A stretch of 64,000 bases of DNA from Paenibacillus glacialis (GTDB lineage Bacteria > Bacillota > Bacilli > Paenibacillales > Paenibacillaceae): assembly GCF_001637205.1 (NCBI RefSeq), contig NZ_LVJH01000074.1, positions 1 through 64,000 of the forward strand, read 5' to 3'. This document shows, in pieces, positions 1 to 8,888 of the stretch. A program made the translations under genes and the position numbers. Each line of letters begins with the position of its first letter. Position 1 is the stretch's first letter. Below the pieces are notes generated by a model, which saw nothing but the letters and a program-made list of their open reading frames with translations, was not told where the DNA came from and did no database searches.

Positions 1-23
1 GTTAATACTTTTGATCATTTTGT

Positions 24-49
24 TTACGCTAGCCTGCCCGTTAGCGTAA
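24..49. repeat. Short hairpin repeat, copy A
   Basis: An 8-bp perfect stem (ttacgcta / tagcgtaa) encloses a loop with the core gcctgcccg. Related sequences with the same cctgccc-gttag core lie at 1924-1950 and 2533-2556, all in the same orientation. This copy precedes the Ig-like gene. Its nature is unknown; it could be a mobile-element scar. Confidence 0.5.
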
Positions 50-215
50 TGGTGGGGTTATGTTTAATCTTATTTCAATTATGCTGTCACTTTGCTGCTA
101 CGGGTTGATTATTTAAAAGCAACAATTTTTCTCATGAACAGCCGATATAAGAAGTAGCCTGTCCGAATAAGGCATCGAAAATGATATAACCAGGCAGTTG
201 CGAGAGGAGAAACTT

Positions 216-1595
216 ATGAAGTTAGTATTTGAATCAGGAAAAGGCCAATTTCGTTTTGGAGTGTTAGTTGTATGTTCTATGCTGATCCTTGCCATATCAT
301 GGCCGGCAAGCACACAAGCCAAGAGCAATGTTGCGGCGGCTTCATTTAAATTGATAGCTGCGCCCCAGTCGTTATCTCTCGTCATTGGACAGGAAACCAA
401 TCTTCCGAAAGTAAACGCCTTATATAAGGACGGCAAAATCGAGGACGTGACTGGATCCATCACGTGGCAGTCCAGTTCGGATACGTTGATTATCAACGGC
501 GACAAGGTGAGCGGCAAATATGGAGCCACAGCAAAGCTGAAAGGTTCATACAATAATCAGACGGTTACCGTTCCCGTTCAGATCCAAGAGGATTTCGTGA
601 GATATGAAACGGAGCCATCTTCCGTCACGTTAAGTGCAGGTTCCTCTAAGCCGATTAAAGTAACAGGTTATTACGCAAGTGGAAAAAAAGTATCGCTCAC
701 AACGAAAATAAAGTGGAGTTCTAGGAATGATCAAGTTGCGAAGGTTAGCGGCACGACGATAAAGGGAATAGCGGAAGGCAGTACGATCGTTACAGGCGTT
801 ATGGGCGAGAAAAAGTTCGAATTTCCCGTGCAAATTACGCCGAAGATTTTGAAACTAACCGTAACCCCTGCGAAGCTGGTTCTGACGCCCGGCAAGTCGG
901 CCACATATTCCGTTCAAGCAATTTATGAAGGTGGGCGCACGGTAGATGTCTCCTCCCAGGTGACGGCGAAAGTAGACGGCAAGGGCATTCAAGAGAGCAA
1001 CCGCACAGTAACGGCGACGGGGCAGTCACAGGGGCGGGCCAGCGTAAAACTGTATTATGGAGGAAAAGGCGTGTCACTTCCAGTCACCATACAGGAGAGT
1101 TTGGTGAGCATCGAAGTGCAGCCTGCCTCTCTCGTGATGGAAGCCGGTTCCTCTAAGACCATCAAAGTGATCGGCACCTATTCCAGCGGTAAAAAGGTAT
1201 CGTTTGCAAGCAAGGTGACATGGTCATCTGGAAACGTGCAAATCGCCAAAGCCACAGGAGAAAGGGTAAAGGGACTGACCGAAGGTACGACGAATATCGT
1301 CGGCAGTTACGGTGACCGCACATTTGAAATCCCGGTTCAGGTCACGCCTAAGCTGCAGAGGCTAACGGTCACGGCATCCCAATCAAAGCTTGGTCTAAAT
1401 CAAACGACGACTTATCAAGTACTGGTTGTGTTCAGCAATGGGAACAGCACCGATGTAACGTCGCTCGCAAAGTCCAAGTCGAATGGTAAGGCGACCGCCA
1501 ATCAGGGCACGATTACGGCGGTGAGCAAAGGCAAGGCCGTCATCACGTTTACCTATGGCGGCAAAAATGTATCTCTGCGGATAACGATAGAGTAG
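216..1595 (+). CDS. Secreted protein with bacterial Ig-like (Big2) domains
   Basis: The 459-residue product starts with a basic stretch and a hydrophobic segment (about residues 10-30) ending near AKA, which is a signal peptide. The rest is about five beta-sandwich modules of roughly 80 residues with the Big2 pattern (LTVTP...L..G....Y.V.A.Y..G...DVS...W.S....A....G.V.G...G...V). Modules 2-3 and 4-5 form an internal duplication, as the GSSK-IKV and TWSS blocks recur. No LPXTG, SLH or other anchor is visible, so it is probably secreted or loosely wall-bound. The ATG at 216 is chosen because GAGAGGAGAAA lies just upstream; an in-frame TTG at 198 has none. GC content is visibly higher than in neighbouring genes, which suggests different ancestry. 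The ligand is unknown. Confidence 0.85.
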   Translation: MKLVFESGKGQFRFGVLVVCSMLILAISWPASTQAKSNVAAASFKLIAAPQSLSLVIGQETNLPKVNALYKDGKIEDVTGSITWQSSSDTLIINGDKVSGKYGATAKLKGSYNNQTVTVPVQIQEDFVRYETEPSSVTLSAGSSKPIKVTGYYASGKKVSLTTKIKWSSRNDQVAKVSGTTIKGIAEGSTIVTGVMGEKKFEFPVQITPKILKLTVTPAKLVLTPGKSATYSVQAIYEGGRTVDVSSQVTAKVDGKGIQESNRTVTATGQSQGRASVKLYYGGKGVSLPVTIQESLVSIEVQPASLVMEAGSSKTIKVIGTYSSGKKVSFASKVTWSSGNVQIAKATGERVKGLTEGTTNIVGSYGDRTFEIPVQVTPKLQRLTVTASQSKLGLNQTTTYQVLVVFSNGNSTDVTSLAKSKSNGKATANQGTITAVSKGKAVITFTYGGKNVSLRITIE

Positions 1596-1617
1596 CAGAT
1601 ATCAAGCAAATGGATCG

Positions 1618-1647
1618 CCCTAGTGCCATAGCGTGCTAGGGTTTTTC
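1618..1647 (+). terminator. Rho-independent terminator of the Ig-like gene
   Basis: Stem ccctag / ctaggg followed by five T residues, 23 bases after the stop codon at 1595. Confidence 0.65.
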
Positions 1648-1789
1648 TCGTGTTAACGAGGTGTTCAGGCGGGAAATCCCCGAAGGATGATCCCGAGCAT
1701 GTAAAAAATTAGTGAGATGGCATCCAACTTGTGTATAATGGATGTGAATATCGTCATATTTCTCACATGCACAGGAGGCTACACAACTT

Positions 1790-1927
1790 ATGAAGATCAT
1801 ACCTTTACAACAACGCGGTATCGCTGCAAGCCGAGTGATTATGGGATGCATGCCGTTCGGTGGCGGATGGAACCGTGACCCACAGTCACGGGAAAATAAA
1901 GTCTTAGACTGCCGCTATTTTATTTAG
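1790..1927 (+). pseudogene. Truncated aldo/keto reductase (N-terminal fragment)
   Basis: An ATG preceded by ACAGGAGGC opens a 45-codon frame. Its first 30 residues (KIIPLQQRGIAASRV, then IMGCMPFGGGW) match the N terminus of aldo/keto reductases: RG...SR...GCM..GGGW is the first strand of the TIM barrel. Similarity stops near residue 32 and a TAG follows at 1925, inside copy B of the hairpin repeat. The remaining ~270 residues, including the catalytic Tyr and Lys, are absent. A TATAAT-like -10 sits upstream. It looks like a gene cut by an insertion or deletion at the repeat. Confidence 0.7.
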
Positions 1928-1950
1928 CTATCGTGTCCCGTTAGCGTAAC
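1924..1950. repeat. Short hairpin repeat, copy B
   Basis: Contains tcccgttagcgtaac, matching copy A (cccgttagcgtaa identical). The left arm ttagcta pairs with tagcgtaa with one bulged base. It lies exactly where the aldo/keto reductase fragment loses similarity. Confidence 0.5.
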
Positions 1951-2027
1951 GAACAAGCATGTCATACTGGTTAAGCTTATCCTCTGAATAAGATAATGAC
2001 CGTACCGAATAGTGATTTTGAATACAC

Positions 2028-2486
2028 TTATATCCACCTTTGAAACGATTTATTGACCATCTTTACATTGTTCATTTCTGCCCAACTCTTTAAATCCAAG
2101 ATACCTTTATCTTCATCCTTTGAATACCTAAATGCCATATTCAATGGGACGATCTTCCTCCTGTAAGGTAATATCCCAATGAGTGGTTTAAAGTACCCCT
2201 GAGTCATGATCACTTTAATATCCCTTGAATTAATTATATTCCCATTTAATATGATTTGCTCATTGGATAGGCATAACTCGGTTGGTTTCTTATAAAATGT
2301 TCTGTACAATGCGAATAACAGTACAAATAAACACATAAGAACCGGTATTAACGAAGGGTATCTTATCCCCCTATGGTCCGATAATCTCAATAAAAGAATA
2401 GAATGATTCGATATAATACATATCATGATTATAATGGTTCTAATACTTGATGGACTCTTAACTAGATGCTTTATTTCCCCCAACAT
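2028..2486 (-). CDS. Small membrane protein of unknown function
   Basis: 152 residues. Two hydrophobic segments (about residues 18-35 and 48-65) near the N terminus are followed by a soluble C-terminal half of about 85 residues rich in short beta-strands (LCLSNEQIILNGNIINSRDIKVI). That pattern resembles bacterial PH-like membrane proteins. The ATG at 2486 is preferred over a GTG two codons earlier because AGGGGGTG lies 3-10 bases before it. It is AT-rich, unlike the Ig-like gene next door. I do not recognise a named family. Confidence 0.6.
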   Translation of the reverse strand: MLGEIKHLVKSPSSIRTIIIMICIISNHSILLLRLSDHRGIRYPSLIPVLMCLFVLLFALYRTFYKKPTELCLSNEQIILNGNIINSRDIKVIMTQGYFKPLIGILPYRRKIVPLNMAFRYSKDEDKGILDLKSWAEMNNVKMVNKSFQRWI

Positions 2487-2532
2487 TATCACCCCCTGTT
2501 CAAATTCCTTACCTTATAATAACATATATTGG

Positions 2533-2556
2533 AACTATCCTGCCAGTTAGTTTAAT
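2533..2556. repeat. Short hairpin repeat, copy C (divergent)
   Basis: aacta-tcctgccag-ttagtt with a tttaatgaa tail. The core ctgcc-gttag matches copies A and B with several substitutions. Confidence 0.35.
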
Positions 2557-2744
2557 GAAGCATAGTCAGTCTACAACTTTATCTTTCGGATTAACACTTT
2601 ATTTCCCCAGAACGTTTATGACCTACTTACTCCACTTAACTGCCCATTACTCTAACAACAAAAAAAGAGACATGACAAAGCATGCTCCTCAAAAATTGTG
2701 TCCCGTGATCTTAATAATGCATCCGATCTAATGTATGCAATAAC

Positions 2745-2786
2745 ATAAAAGACCTTGCTCGCACTAACACCGACAAGGTCCTTTAT
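2745..2786. terminator. Hairpin in the gap before nrdJ
   Basis: cataaa-a-gaccttg pairs with caaggtc-c-tttatg (13 bp with one mismatch) around a 16-base loop. It lies in the 632-base gap 2487-3118, where I see no gene or recognisable RNA. It is plausibly a transcription end for nrdJ, but it lies 335 bases beyond the stop and lacks a clean T-tract. Confidence 0.35.
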
Positions 2787-3118
2787 GTATTTCCTAAAAA
2801 CGGCTCTTTATATCAGTAATTGAATCTTAATGGAGATTATATTGATTTTAGAAACGATATAGGCTTCCTTAGCTATATGCCATCGGACCTTTAAGTCTTG
2901 AAACAATTACACCTATAGAACATTAGATCCGTAGGCTCAACCACTCGTATTTTTATCGTAATTTATGAATAATTATTCATTAGTGTATTTTTATACAATA
3001 AAATGTATGAGGTTAGCTTTTCTCAATTTATGTGATCCACTTTTCGCAACTTTTGTAGATTTTTTCGCAGCTTTCACGATCCATCACAAGCAGCTTTCGC
3101 GTTCCACCGCACCGGTAC

Positions 3119-5746
3119 TTACGAACACTTACTATACCCACAATTACTACACGTCTTACATCCTTCGATGTTAATCAATGAAGCTGTACCACACCCTGGA
3201 CACAGGTCACGAGACGTTTCTTTAGAAACATGTTTATGACCATTATTGCCAATGCCTTGACTCACGATAGCTTCTGTCTCACGCGTCGCAGCAACAGGTG
3301 CTGGATCGTGGTCATGGTCTCTACCAAATCCACTTTGCACATGGGATTCTAGAGCTTTCGCTACTGCATCTGCAATGGATTCTACACGATTTACGCCGAA
3401 GCCAATCGCGCCGGAGCCACCGATACCTTTGAGATGCTTAATTAAAAGTTCAACCTTATGACCGTGGTCTCCATAACGAAGGAACAGAGAACATACGCGA
3501 CCCAAGGCCTCTGCCATAGCGAATACATCGGAACCAGCCTTCCCTACATTCAGGAAGATTTCACTAGGAATCCCATCAAGATCATTTATGGTAATATACG
3601 CCATTCCGAATGGGGTATTGATCTTGTACGTTGCGCCGCGTAGAACTTGTGGACGACTCTTATACTGTTTGTCTACGACTTTGCTACCTTGTGGTTCAAC
3701 AACGGTAAGGTTACCACTTAGCGATTCTAGAGCTGCTTCATCACCTGCGAAATGATCGGCTACTTGTTGTTCTACTTCCTCTTCTAGTGCCGCAACATCT
3801 TCAGCTTCTTCCTTCTTACCTGTATTCAATACTTGTACATCACGACTACCATCACGGTAGATCGTTACGCCTTTACAACCAAGATCGAATGCCATTTCAT
3901 AGAGCTCTGCTGTTTCTTCTACTGTAAAGTCAGAAGGACAATTCGCTGTCTTCGAAATGGAGCTATCTACCCAACGTTGAATCGCTGCTTGTACACGAAT
4001 ATGATCTTTCGCAGACAGATCCATCGCAGTCACGAAGTAATCTGGCAATGGCTGACCAGGGTGTGCTTCTAGCCATTCCTGAGCAATCGGTACGAATTGT
4101 TCATCATACCCTAGACGACTTTGACGGAAGTATTTGAACGCAAAGTAAGGTTCAATTCCTGTCGAAGTCCCAACCATCGTACCCGTACTACCTGTAGGCG
4201 CTTGGGTAATTACAGTAACGTTACGCATTCCCTTATCTTTAATAGCTTCTCCCACTTCTGGGAACTCATCTGTCATGTTCCGCATAAATCCACTCTGCAA
4301 GTATTTCTCAGCATCGAATGCTGGGAAGGAACCTTTCTCACTGGCGATATCTGCTGATGCCAAATAAGATTCACGTGCAATAAAAGCATATATTTTATCT
4401 AGAAATTCTAATGACTCTGGACTACCATAACGGATGTTCAACTTAATCATTAGCTCCGCAAGCCCCATTGTGCCGAGACCTACACGACGTTCGTTCTTCT
4501 GGTTCTTCTCATTCTCTTCAAAGTGATAAGGTGTCTTACTAATGACATTATCCAAGAATCGTACCGAATAGTGAGTCGTTGTAGCTAGATCATCCCAATT
4601 CACATCATGATTCTCTTCATCATAGAACTTCGATAAATTAATCGCCGATAAATTACATACACCCCAAGCTGGTAAACCTTGTTCCCCACAAGGGTTCGTA
4701 CAAATGATCGGGTTGAAATACCAGCTGTTAGACATATCATTGTAATGTTCCATGAAGACAATACCAGGTTCAGCGGATTTCCAAGCTGCCTCAATAATCG
4801 TATTCCAAATTTCACGTGCTTTTACTGTGCGATAAGGAATCACCGCGTGCCCAGACTGCTTCCATTTCTCTAGATCGCCATCCCATAACTCATCGTACTC
4901 AGGATCTGTTGTATCTGGGAATACCAATTCCCAATCTAAATCTTCCTTAACAGCCTTCATGAACCCGTTACTTATACACACCGAAAGATTAGCATTCGTC
5001 ACTTGTCCCATGGTCTGCTTCACTGTAATGAAATCAAGCACATCGGGGTGCCAATCGTTGATCATCAACATTAGAGCACCACGTCGGCTGCCGCCTTGTT
5101 CGATTAGACCTGTTGTATAGCTGAATAATCCACCCCACGACACCGCACCACTTGAAGATCCATTGACTCCCTTGACAATCGATCTATGCGGACGAAGAGA
5201 TGATAAGTTAATCCCAACGCCACCACCACGCGCCATAATCTCCGTCATTTCGGTCAATGTGTTCATAATGCCACCACGGCTATCTTTAGGTGAAGGAATA
5301 ACATAACAATTAAATAAGGTCAGTTCTTCACTCGCACCAGCACCAGCAGCGATCCGCCCCCCGGGAACAAGCTTCCAATCATCCAATAAATAACGGAATT
5401 TGTCTTGCCATTCAGATTGAAGTTCAGGAGTAGCTTCTACGGAGGACATCGCTTTTGCTAAACGGTCCCACATCTCCTCAGGGGTTTTCTCAATATTTAA
5501 TGTAAGTCGCTCAATATCAGATTCAACAAGCTCCCCACTACGTGTCATAACTGTTACAATTCTACCCTCACGTTTGACTATTTCCCCTACCTCTTTCGTA
5601 GGGAACTTAGGATCGTCCTTCGTTAGAACGAGGACTACATCGCCAACCTTGGCATGATTACTATCCGCATCTTTCCAAGCATATCTATCCAGAAATATTT
5701 TTTCACTTAAACCAACTAATCGGCTTGTACGTTGCAAATCACTCAA
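3119..5746 (-). CDS. nrdJ: Adenosylcobalamin-dependent ribonucleotide reductase (class II)
   Basis: This enzyme reduces ribonucleotides to deoxyribonucleotides using adenosylcobalamin as radical source, independently of oxygen. The 875-residue protein contains the conserved FNCYVIPSP block, the glycine-rich IMARGGGVGINLSSLRP segment, the active-site TNPCGEQ motif (Asn, radical Cys, Glu) and GTMGLAELMIKL. Near the C terminus is PTGSTGTMVGTSTGIEP. The tail ends in paired CxxC motifs (CPGCG, then CSNCGYSKC), a zinc-ribbon-like element that also carries the shuttling cysteines in this subfamily. The start is TTG with AGGAGGGTG upstream. It is monocistronic and divergent from yqhH. Putative NrdR sites lie 60-100 bases upstream; no cobalamin riboswitch is apparent. 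Confidence 0.95.
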   Translation of the reverse strand: MSDLQRTSRLVGLSEKIFLDRYAWKDADSNHAKVGDVVLVLTKDDPKFPTKEVGEIVKREGRIVTVMTRSGELVESDIERLTLNIEKTPEEMWDRLAKAMSSVEATPELQSEWQDKFRYLLDDWKLVPGGRIAAGAGASEELTLFNCYVIPSPKDSRGGIMNTLTEMTEIMARGGGVGINLSSLRPHRSIVKGVNGSSSGAVSWGGLFSYTTGLIEQGGSRRGALMLMINDWHPDVLDFITVKQTMGQVTNANLSVCISNGFMKAVKEDLDWELVFPDTTDPEYDELWDGDLEKWKQSGHAVIPYRTVKAREIWNTIIEAAWKSAEPGIVFMEHYNDMSNSWYFNPIICTNPCGEQGLPAWGVCNLSAINLSKFYDEENHDVNWDDLATTTHYSVRFLDNVISKTPYHFEENEKNQKNERRVGLGTMGLAELMIKLNIRYGSPESLEFLDKIYAFIARESYLASADIASEKGSFPAFDAEKYLQSGFMRNMTDEFPEVGEAIKDKGMRNVTVITQAPTGSTGTMVGTSTGIEPYFAFKYFRQSRLGYDEQFVPIAQEWLEAHPGQPLPDYFVTAMDLSAKDHIRVQAAIQRWVDSSISKTANCPSDFTVEETAELYEMAFDLGCKGVTIYRDGSRDVQVLNTGKKEEAEDVAALEEEVEQQVADHFAGDEAALESLSGNLTVVEPQGSKVVDKQYKSRPQVLRGATYKINTPFGMAYITINDLDGIPSEIFLNVGKAGSDVFAMAEALGRVCSLFLRYGDHGHKVELLIKHLKGIGGSGAIGFGVNRVESIADAVAKALESHVQSGFGRDHDHDPAPVAATRETEAIVSQGIGNNGHKHVSKETSRDLCPGCGTASLINIEGCKTCSNCGYSKCS

Positions 5747-5807
5747 AAAAACACCCTCCTAGTATACTACTTCAAGAATTTAAAACCCATTTCCTAAAAA
5801 CCGAAAT

Positions 5808-5853
5808 ACCCTATATATTGTGCTTACGAAAGTATACTACACTGTATCTTGTA
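5808..5853 (-). promoter_or_regulatory. Putative NrdR box pair upstream of nrdJ
   Basis: On the reverse strand gcacaatatatagggt (5808-5823) closely matches the palindromic NrdR consensus (acaCwATATaTwGtGt). A weaker match, acaagatacagtgtag, begins 30 bases further upstream (5838-5853), close to the roughly three-turn spacing typical of paired NrdR boxes. The pattern is seen in the sequence; the regulator assignment is inferred. Confidence 0.45.
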
Positions 5854-6076
5854 ATTCCATGTCGCTTCCGTGAAATTTAAGGCAAGAAAGCTCTTCCTTG
5901 TTAGACAACCTTTATTTATCTCCAATAATCTCTTTCTTTCAACCCCCGACTTTGAAAAAAATCTGAAAATCACTCATATACATCTAAAAGTGACAATCCA
6001 ATGGCTTCTATAGTTATGAACTCTGCTACTTACGTGCATACTATTGTTTACACGATTCTAAAAGGAGGGCTGAACC

Positions 6077-7813
6077 TTGGATACTCCATTCAGTGAACAT
6101 ATGACAACAACGCAAAGCCTACCTGTTCCACTAGTCATAGACCAGAGCTGGCTTGAAAACTTAGAGAGTCGCCTTGATAAAGGGGGCCCTTGGGGAGATT
6201 GGCGATTGTTCCAACTGGCCGTACAAGGGGAAGAATCTCGTTTGGTTACAAGTTTTGATGAATTACAGTGTGTAAAATATATTCAGGATCTAACCCCGCT
6301 TCCTCATCAAATAGATACCGCTCGCAAAGTTCTATTTGAGATGTCTGGAAGAGCTATTTTGGCAGATGAGGTGGGTCTTGGTAAGACGATTGAAGCTGGA
6401 CTCATTCTTAAAGAATATATCATTCGAGGACTTGTCTCTAAAGTACTTATTCTCGTTCCTGCGTCTTTGGTTCTTCAGTGGGTTCGTGAGCTAAATAGTA
6501 AATTCGGTATTTCAGCCGTTGCTCAGAAAAAAGCCTACTCATGGAGTTCAGATATCGTTGTTGCATCGATAGATACAGCGAAGAGAGATCCTCATAAGGA
6601 AATTTTGTTGGACCAAGAATACGACATGCTCATTATTGATGAGGCACATAAACTAAAAAACAAGAAAACATCAAATTATCAGTTCATTCAGAAGCTTCGC
6701 AAGAAATATTGCCTGCTTCTCACTGCAACACCCGTGCAGAATGATCTTGGTGAACTATTCAATCTAATTACGCTACTTAAGCCTGGACAGCTCGGTAAGC
6801 AAGGGGAATTCTCCTCAAACTTTGTAGTAGATAAACGTATAGCTAAGAATGAAGGGCAATTAAAGGACGAACTATCGAAGGTTATGATCCGAAATCGTCG
6901 TGGCGAAGGACCTACCATTTTTACAAAAAGAACGGTTCGTAATGTAAATCTGCAACTATCTCCTGAAGAACAAGCGCTATACGACGGTGTAACCTCTTAT
7001 GTCAAAGATCAGTATCACGCAGCCGGAGGCAATCTTAGCAGTATGCTATCGTTGGTAACCCTTCAACGCGAAGTCTGTAGTAGCCGTGACGCTGTATTCG
7101 TGACGTTGGTCAATCTGACGAAGAAAATGGCTGAGGATTCTCCTCAACGGGCGAAGATTTGGGACCTTGTCTATATGATCAAAGAAATCAATGCCAATAC
7201 CAAAGCTGAGAAAACGATTGAACTCATTCGTGAAATGAATGAAAAAGTCATCGTATTTACAGAATACCGTGCCACACAAGAATATTTATTACAGTACTTC
7301 CGTGCAAATGACATCTCTTGCGTACCCTATCGTGGAGGGATGAATCGAGGCAAGAAAGATTGGATGATGGATTTGTTTCGTGGTCGCATGCAAGTCATGA
7401 TTGCTACGGAAGCAGGCGGCGAGGGTATTAATCTTCAATTCTGCCATAACATGATCAACTTCGACCTACCATGGAACCCCATGCGTGTAGAACAACGAAT
7501 TGGAAGAATCCATCGTTTGGGCCAAAAGAATGATGTGAAGATATACAATTTATCCACCATAGGAACGATTGAAGAACATATTCTGAATCTGCTACATGAA
7601 AAAATAAATATGTTCGAGATGGTCATTGGCGGCTTGGATGTCATATTAGAACGTTTCGAAAAAAAAGAATCCTTCGAAAAAAGTTTATATAAAATCGTAT
7701 TAGAGTCACAGTCGGATGAGGAAATTCGTCAGAAAGTTAACTCACTTGGACAATCATTAGATGAAGTAATGAGACAAGTAGAAGATGAAGTCGTTAGAGA
7801 GGAAGAAGCATGA
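6077..7813 (+). CDS. yqhH: SNF2/RapA-type helicase-like ATPase, YqhH family
   Basis: A superfamily 2 helicase-like ATPase. Visible motifs in order: Q-region PLPHQIDTA, Walker A ADEVGLGKTIEAG (about residue 100), motif Ia LVPASLVLQW, DEAH box IIDEAHKLKN, motif III LLTATPVQN, then the C-terminal lobe with VIFTEYRATQEYL, EAGGEGINLQ and the motif VI block QRIGRIHRLGQ. The C-terminal 60 residues are coiled-coil-like. Length (578) fits YqhH of Bacillus. The TTG start has AAAGGAGG 8 bases upstream. One base separates its stop from the yqhG start, so the two are co-translated. The substrate is unknown; relatives remodel nucleic acid-protein complexes. Confidence 0.88.
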   Translation: MDTPFSEHMTTTQSLPVPLVIDQSWLENLESRLDKGGPWGDWRLFQLAVQGEESRLVTSFDELQCVKYIQDLTPLPHQIDTARKVLFEMSGRAILADEVGLGKTIEAGLILKEYIIRGLVSKVLILVPASLVLQWVRELNSKFGISAVAQKKAYSWSSDIVVASIDTAKRDPHKEILLDQEYDMLIIDEAHKLKNKKTSNYQFIQKLRKKYCLLLTATPVQNDLGELFNLITLLKPGQLGKQGEFSSNFVVDKRIAKNEGQLKDELSKVMIRNRRGEGPTIFTKRTVRNVNLQLSPEEQALYDGVTSYVKDQYHAAGGNLSSMLSLVTLQREVCSSRDAVFVTLVNLTKKMAEDSPQRAKIWDLVYMIKEINANTKAEKTIELIREMNEKVIVFTEYRATQEYLLQYFRANDISCVPYRGGMNRGKKDWMMDLFRGRMQVMIATEAGGEGINLQFCHNMINFDLPWNPMRVEQRIGRIHRLGQKNDVKIYNLSTIGTIEEHILNLLHEKINMFEMVIGGLDVILERFEKKESFEKSLYKIVLESQSDEEIRQKVNSLGQSLDEVMRQVEDEVVREEEA

Positions 7814-7814
7814 T

Positions 7815-8750
7815 ATGAATATGTCCGCAGATCAAGTACAACAACATGTCATGACTTATTTGGAGGTCACCGACTGTCAAGTTATCGAGAAATCTCCCTT
7901 TCATGTTACCGTGAAGCTTTCACCACAAGCAGATAAGCAGTTAACGAATCGTCCCTATTATTGGGGATTTGTCGAACGAACGGGTGTCGATCCTGAGACC
8001 CTCTCCTATACCTTTGTATTTGATCCTGAACGTTACACGGTTCAAGATGTTCCGGCTGCCCCTGCTCCAAATGGAGCTCCTCAGGACGGCATTCTGTCAC
8101 GGTATTTCGGGGTGGCACCTGTGGTTCCTCGCATAGGTCCGGGACGTATTCAACGTGAAGATGTGAATTATGGCAGTCGGAGACTCCAACAAATCTGGGA
8201 CGTTGCTCGCCAAGAGGGGTCCTATGTCTATTTATTTGAGCAGCCTGGAGACTTACAGCGCCGAGCTTTATTCTCAGCCGCCTATGAACCTTGGCTTTCC
8301 GTCTGCTTCAAAGTAGAAATGACCTGCGATGTGAAGAAAGAACAACTTCATTTCATGGGAATTTCATTATTGAGTGGTCATATTACAGATGACTTTCGTG
8401 AATTATTGGTCGGGAAAACATTGAGTCCTAGACTTCCAGAGAATGTCCATATTAACCCAGCAGAATTATCAATAAGAATAGCTGCTGATCTCTTACAATC
8501 ACATCTAACGTCTATGCTCAGCCATATTGACTACAAATGGGCAGATCAGGCACAGGAGCGTTTGAAAGACGAGCTTGCGATCATCGATGCCTATTATGAG
8601 AACATGATGAATGAGCCAGAAGAAGAGAAGAACGACCTTATTCGTGAACAATACAATCGTAGACGCAGTGAAATGACATGGCAATATGAGCCTAAAGTGA
8701 ATGTGTCCGCCATAACCTGCGGTCTATTTCACCTGAGACCAATCCAATAG
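7815..8750 (+). CDS. yqhG: YqhG family protein
   Basis: 311 residues, no signal peptide or membrane segment. The N-terminal part (SPFHVTVKLSPQADKQLTNRPYYW) and the central GSRRLQQIW block are characteristic of the YqhG family, encoded next to yqhH in Bacillus. The molecular function is unknown. The ATG at 7815 is chosen because the ribosome-binding sequence GAGAGGAAG is within the end of yqhH. The persistent pairing suggests YqhG is a partner of the YqhH ATPase (inference). Confidence 0.85.
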   Translation: MNMSADQVQQHVMTYLEVTDCQVIEKSPFHVTVKLSPQADKQLTNRPYYWGFVERTGVDPETLSYTFVFDPERYTVQDVPAAPAPNGAPQDGILSRYFGVAPVVPRIGPGRIQREDVNYGSRRLQQIWDVARQEGSYVYLFEQPGDLQRRALFSAAYEPWLSVCFKVEMTCDVKKEQLHFMGISLLSGHITDDFRELLVGKTLSPRLPENVHINPAELSIRIAADLLQSHLTSMLSHIDYKWADQAQERLKDELAIIDAYYENMMNEPEEEKNDLIREQYNRRRSEMTWQYEPKVNVSAITCGLFHLRPIQ

Positions 8751-8888
8751 AGGTAGTATGACCTTCATCGCTAAAAGAGTGCAAAAAAAGACCTTCATAT
8801 AAGTTGGTCCTCATGACAGTTTGTAACACCCTTTTCAATGCTTGTCCGTTACACTGGGATAAGTTCACAATACAGAAAGGTGGATTGT

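Noticed and set aside
113-553. 146-codon reverse frame over the upstream region and start of the Ig-like gene
   Set aside because: It is antisense to a well-supported gene, has no ribosome-binding site and no protein-like pattern.
2965-3174. 69-codon forward frame before nrdJ
   Set aside because: It overlaps the nrdJ 3' end, has no ribosome-binding site and no recognisable pattern.
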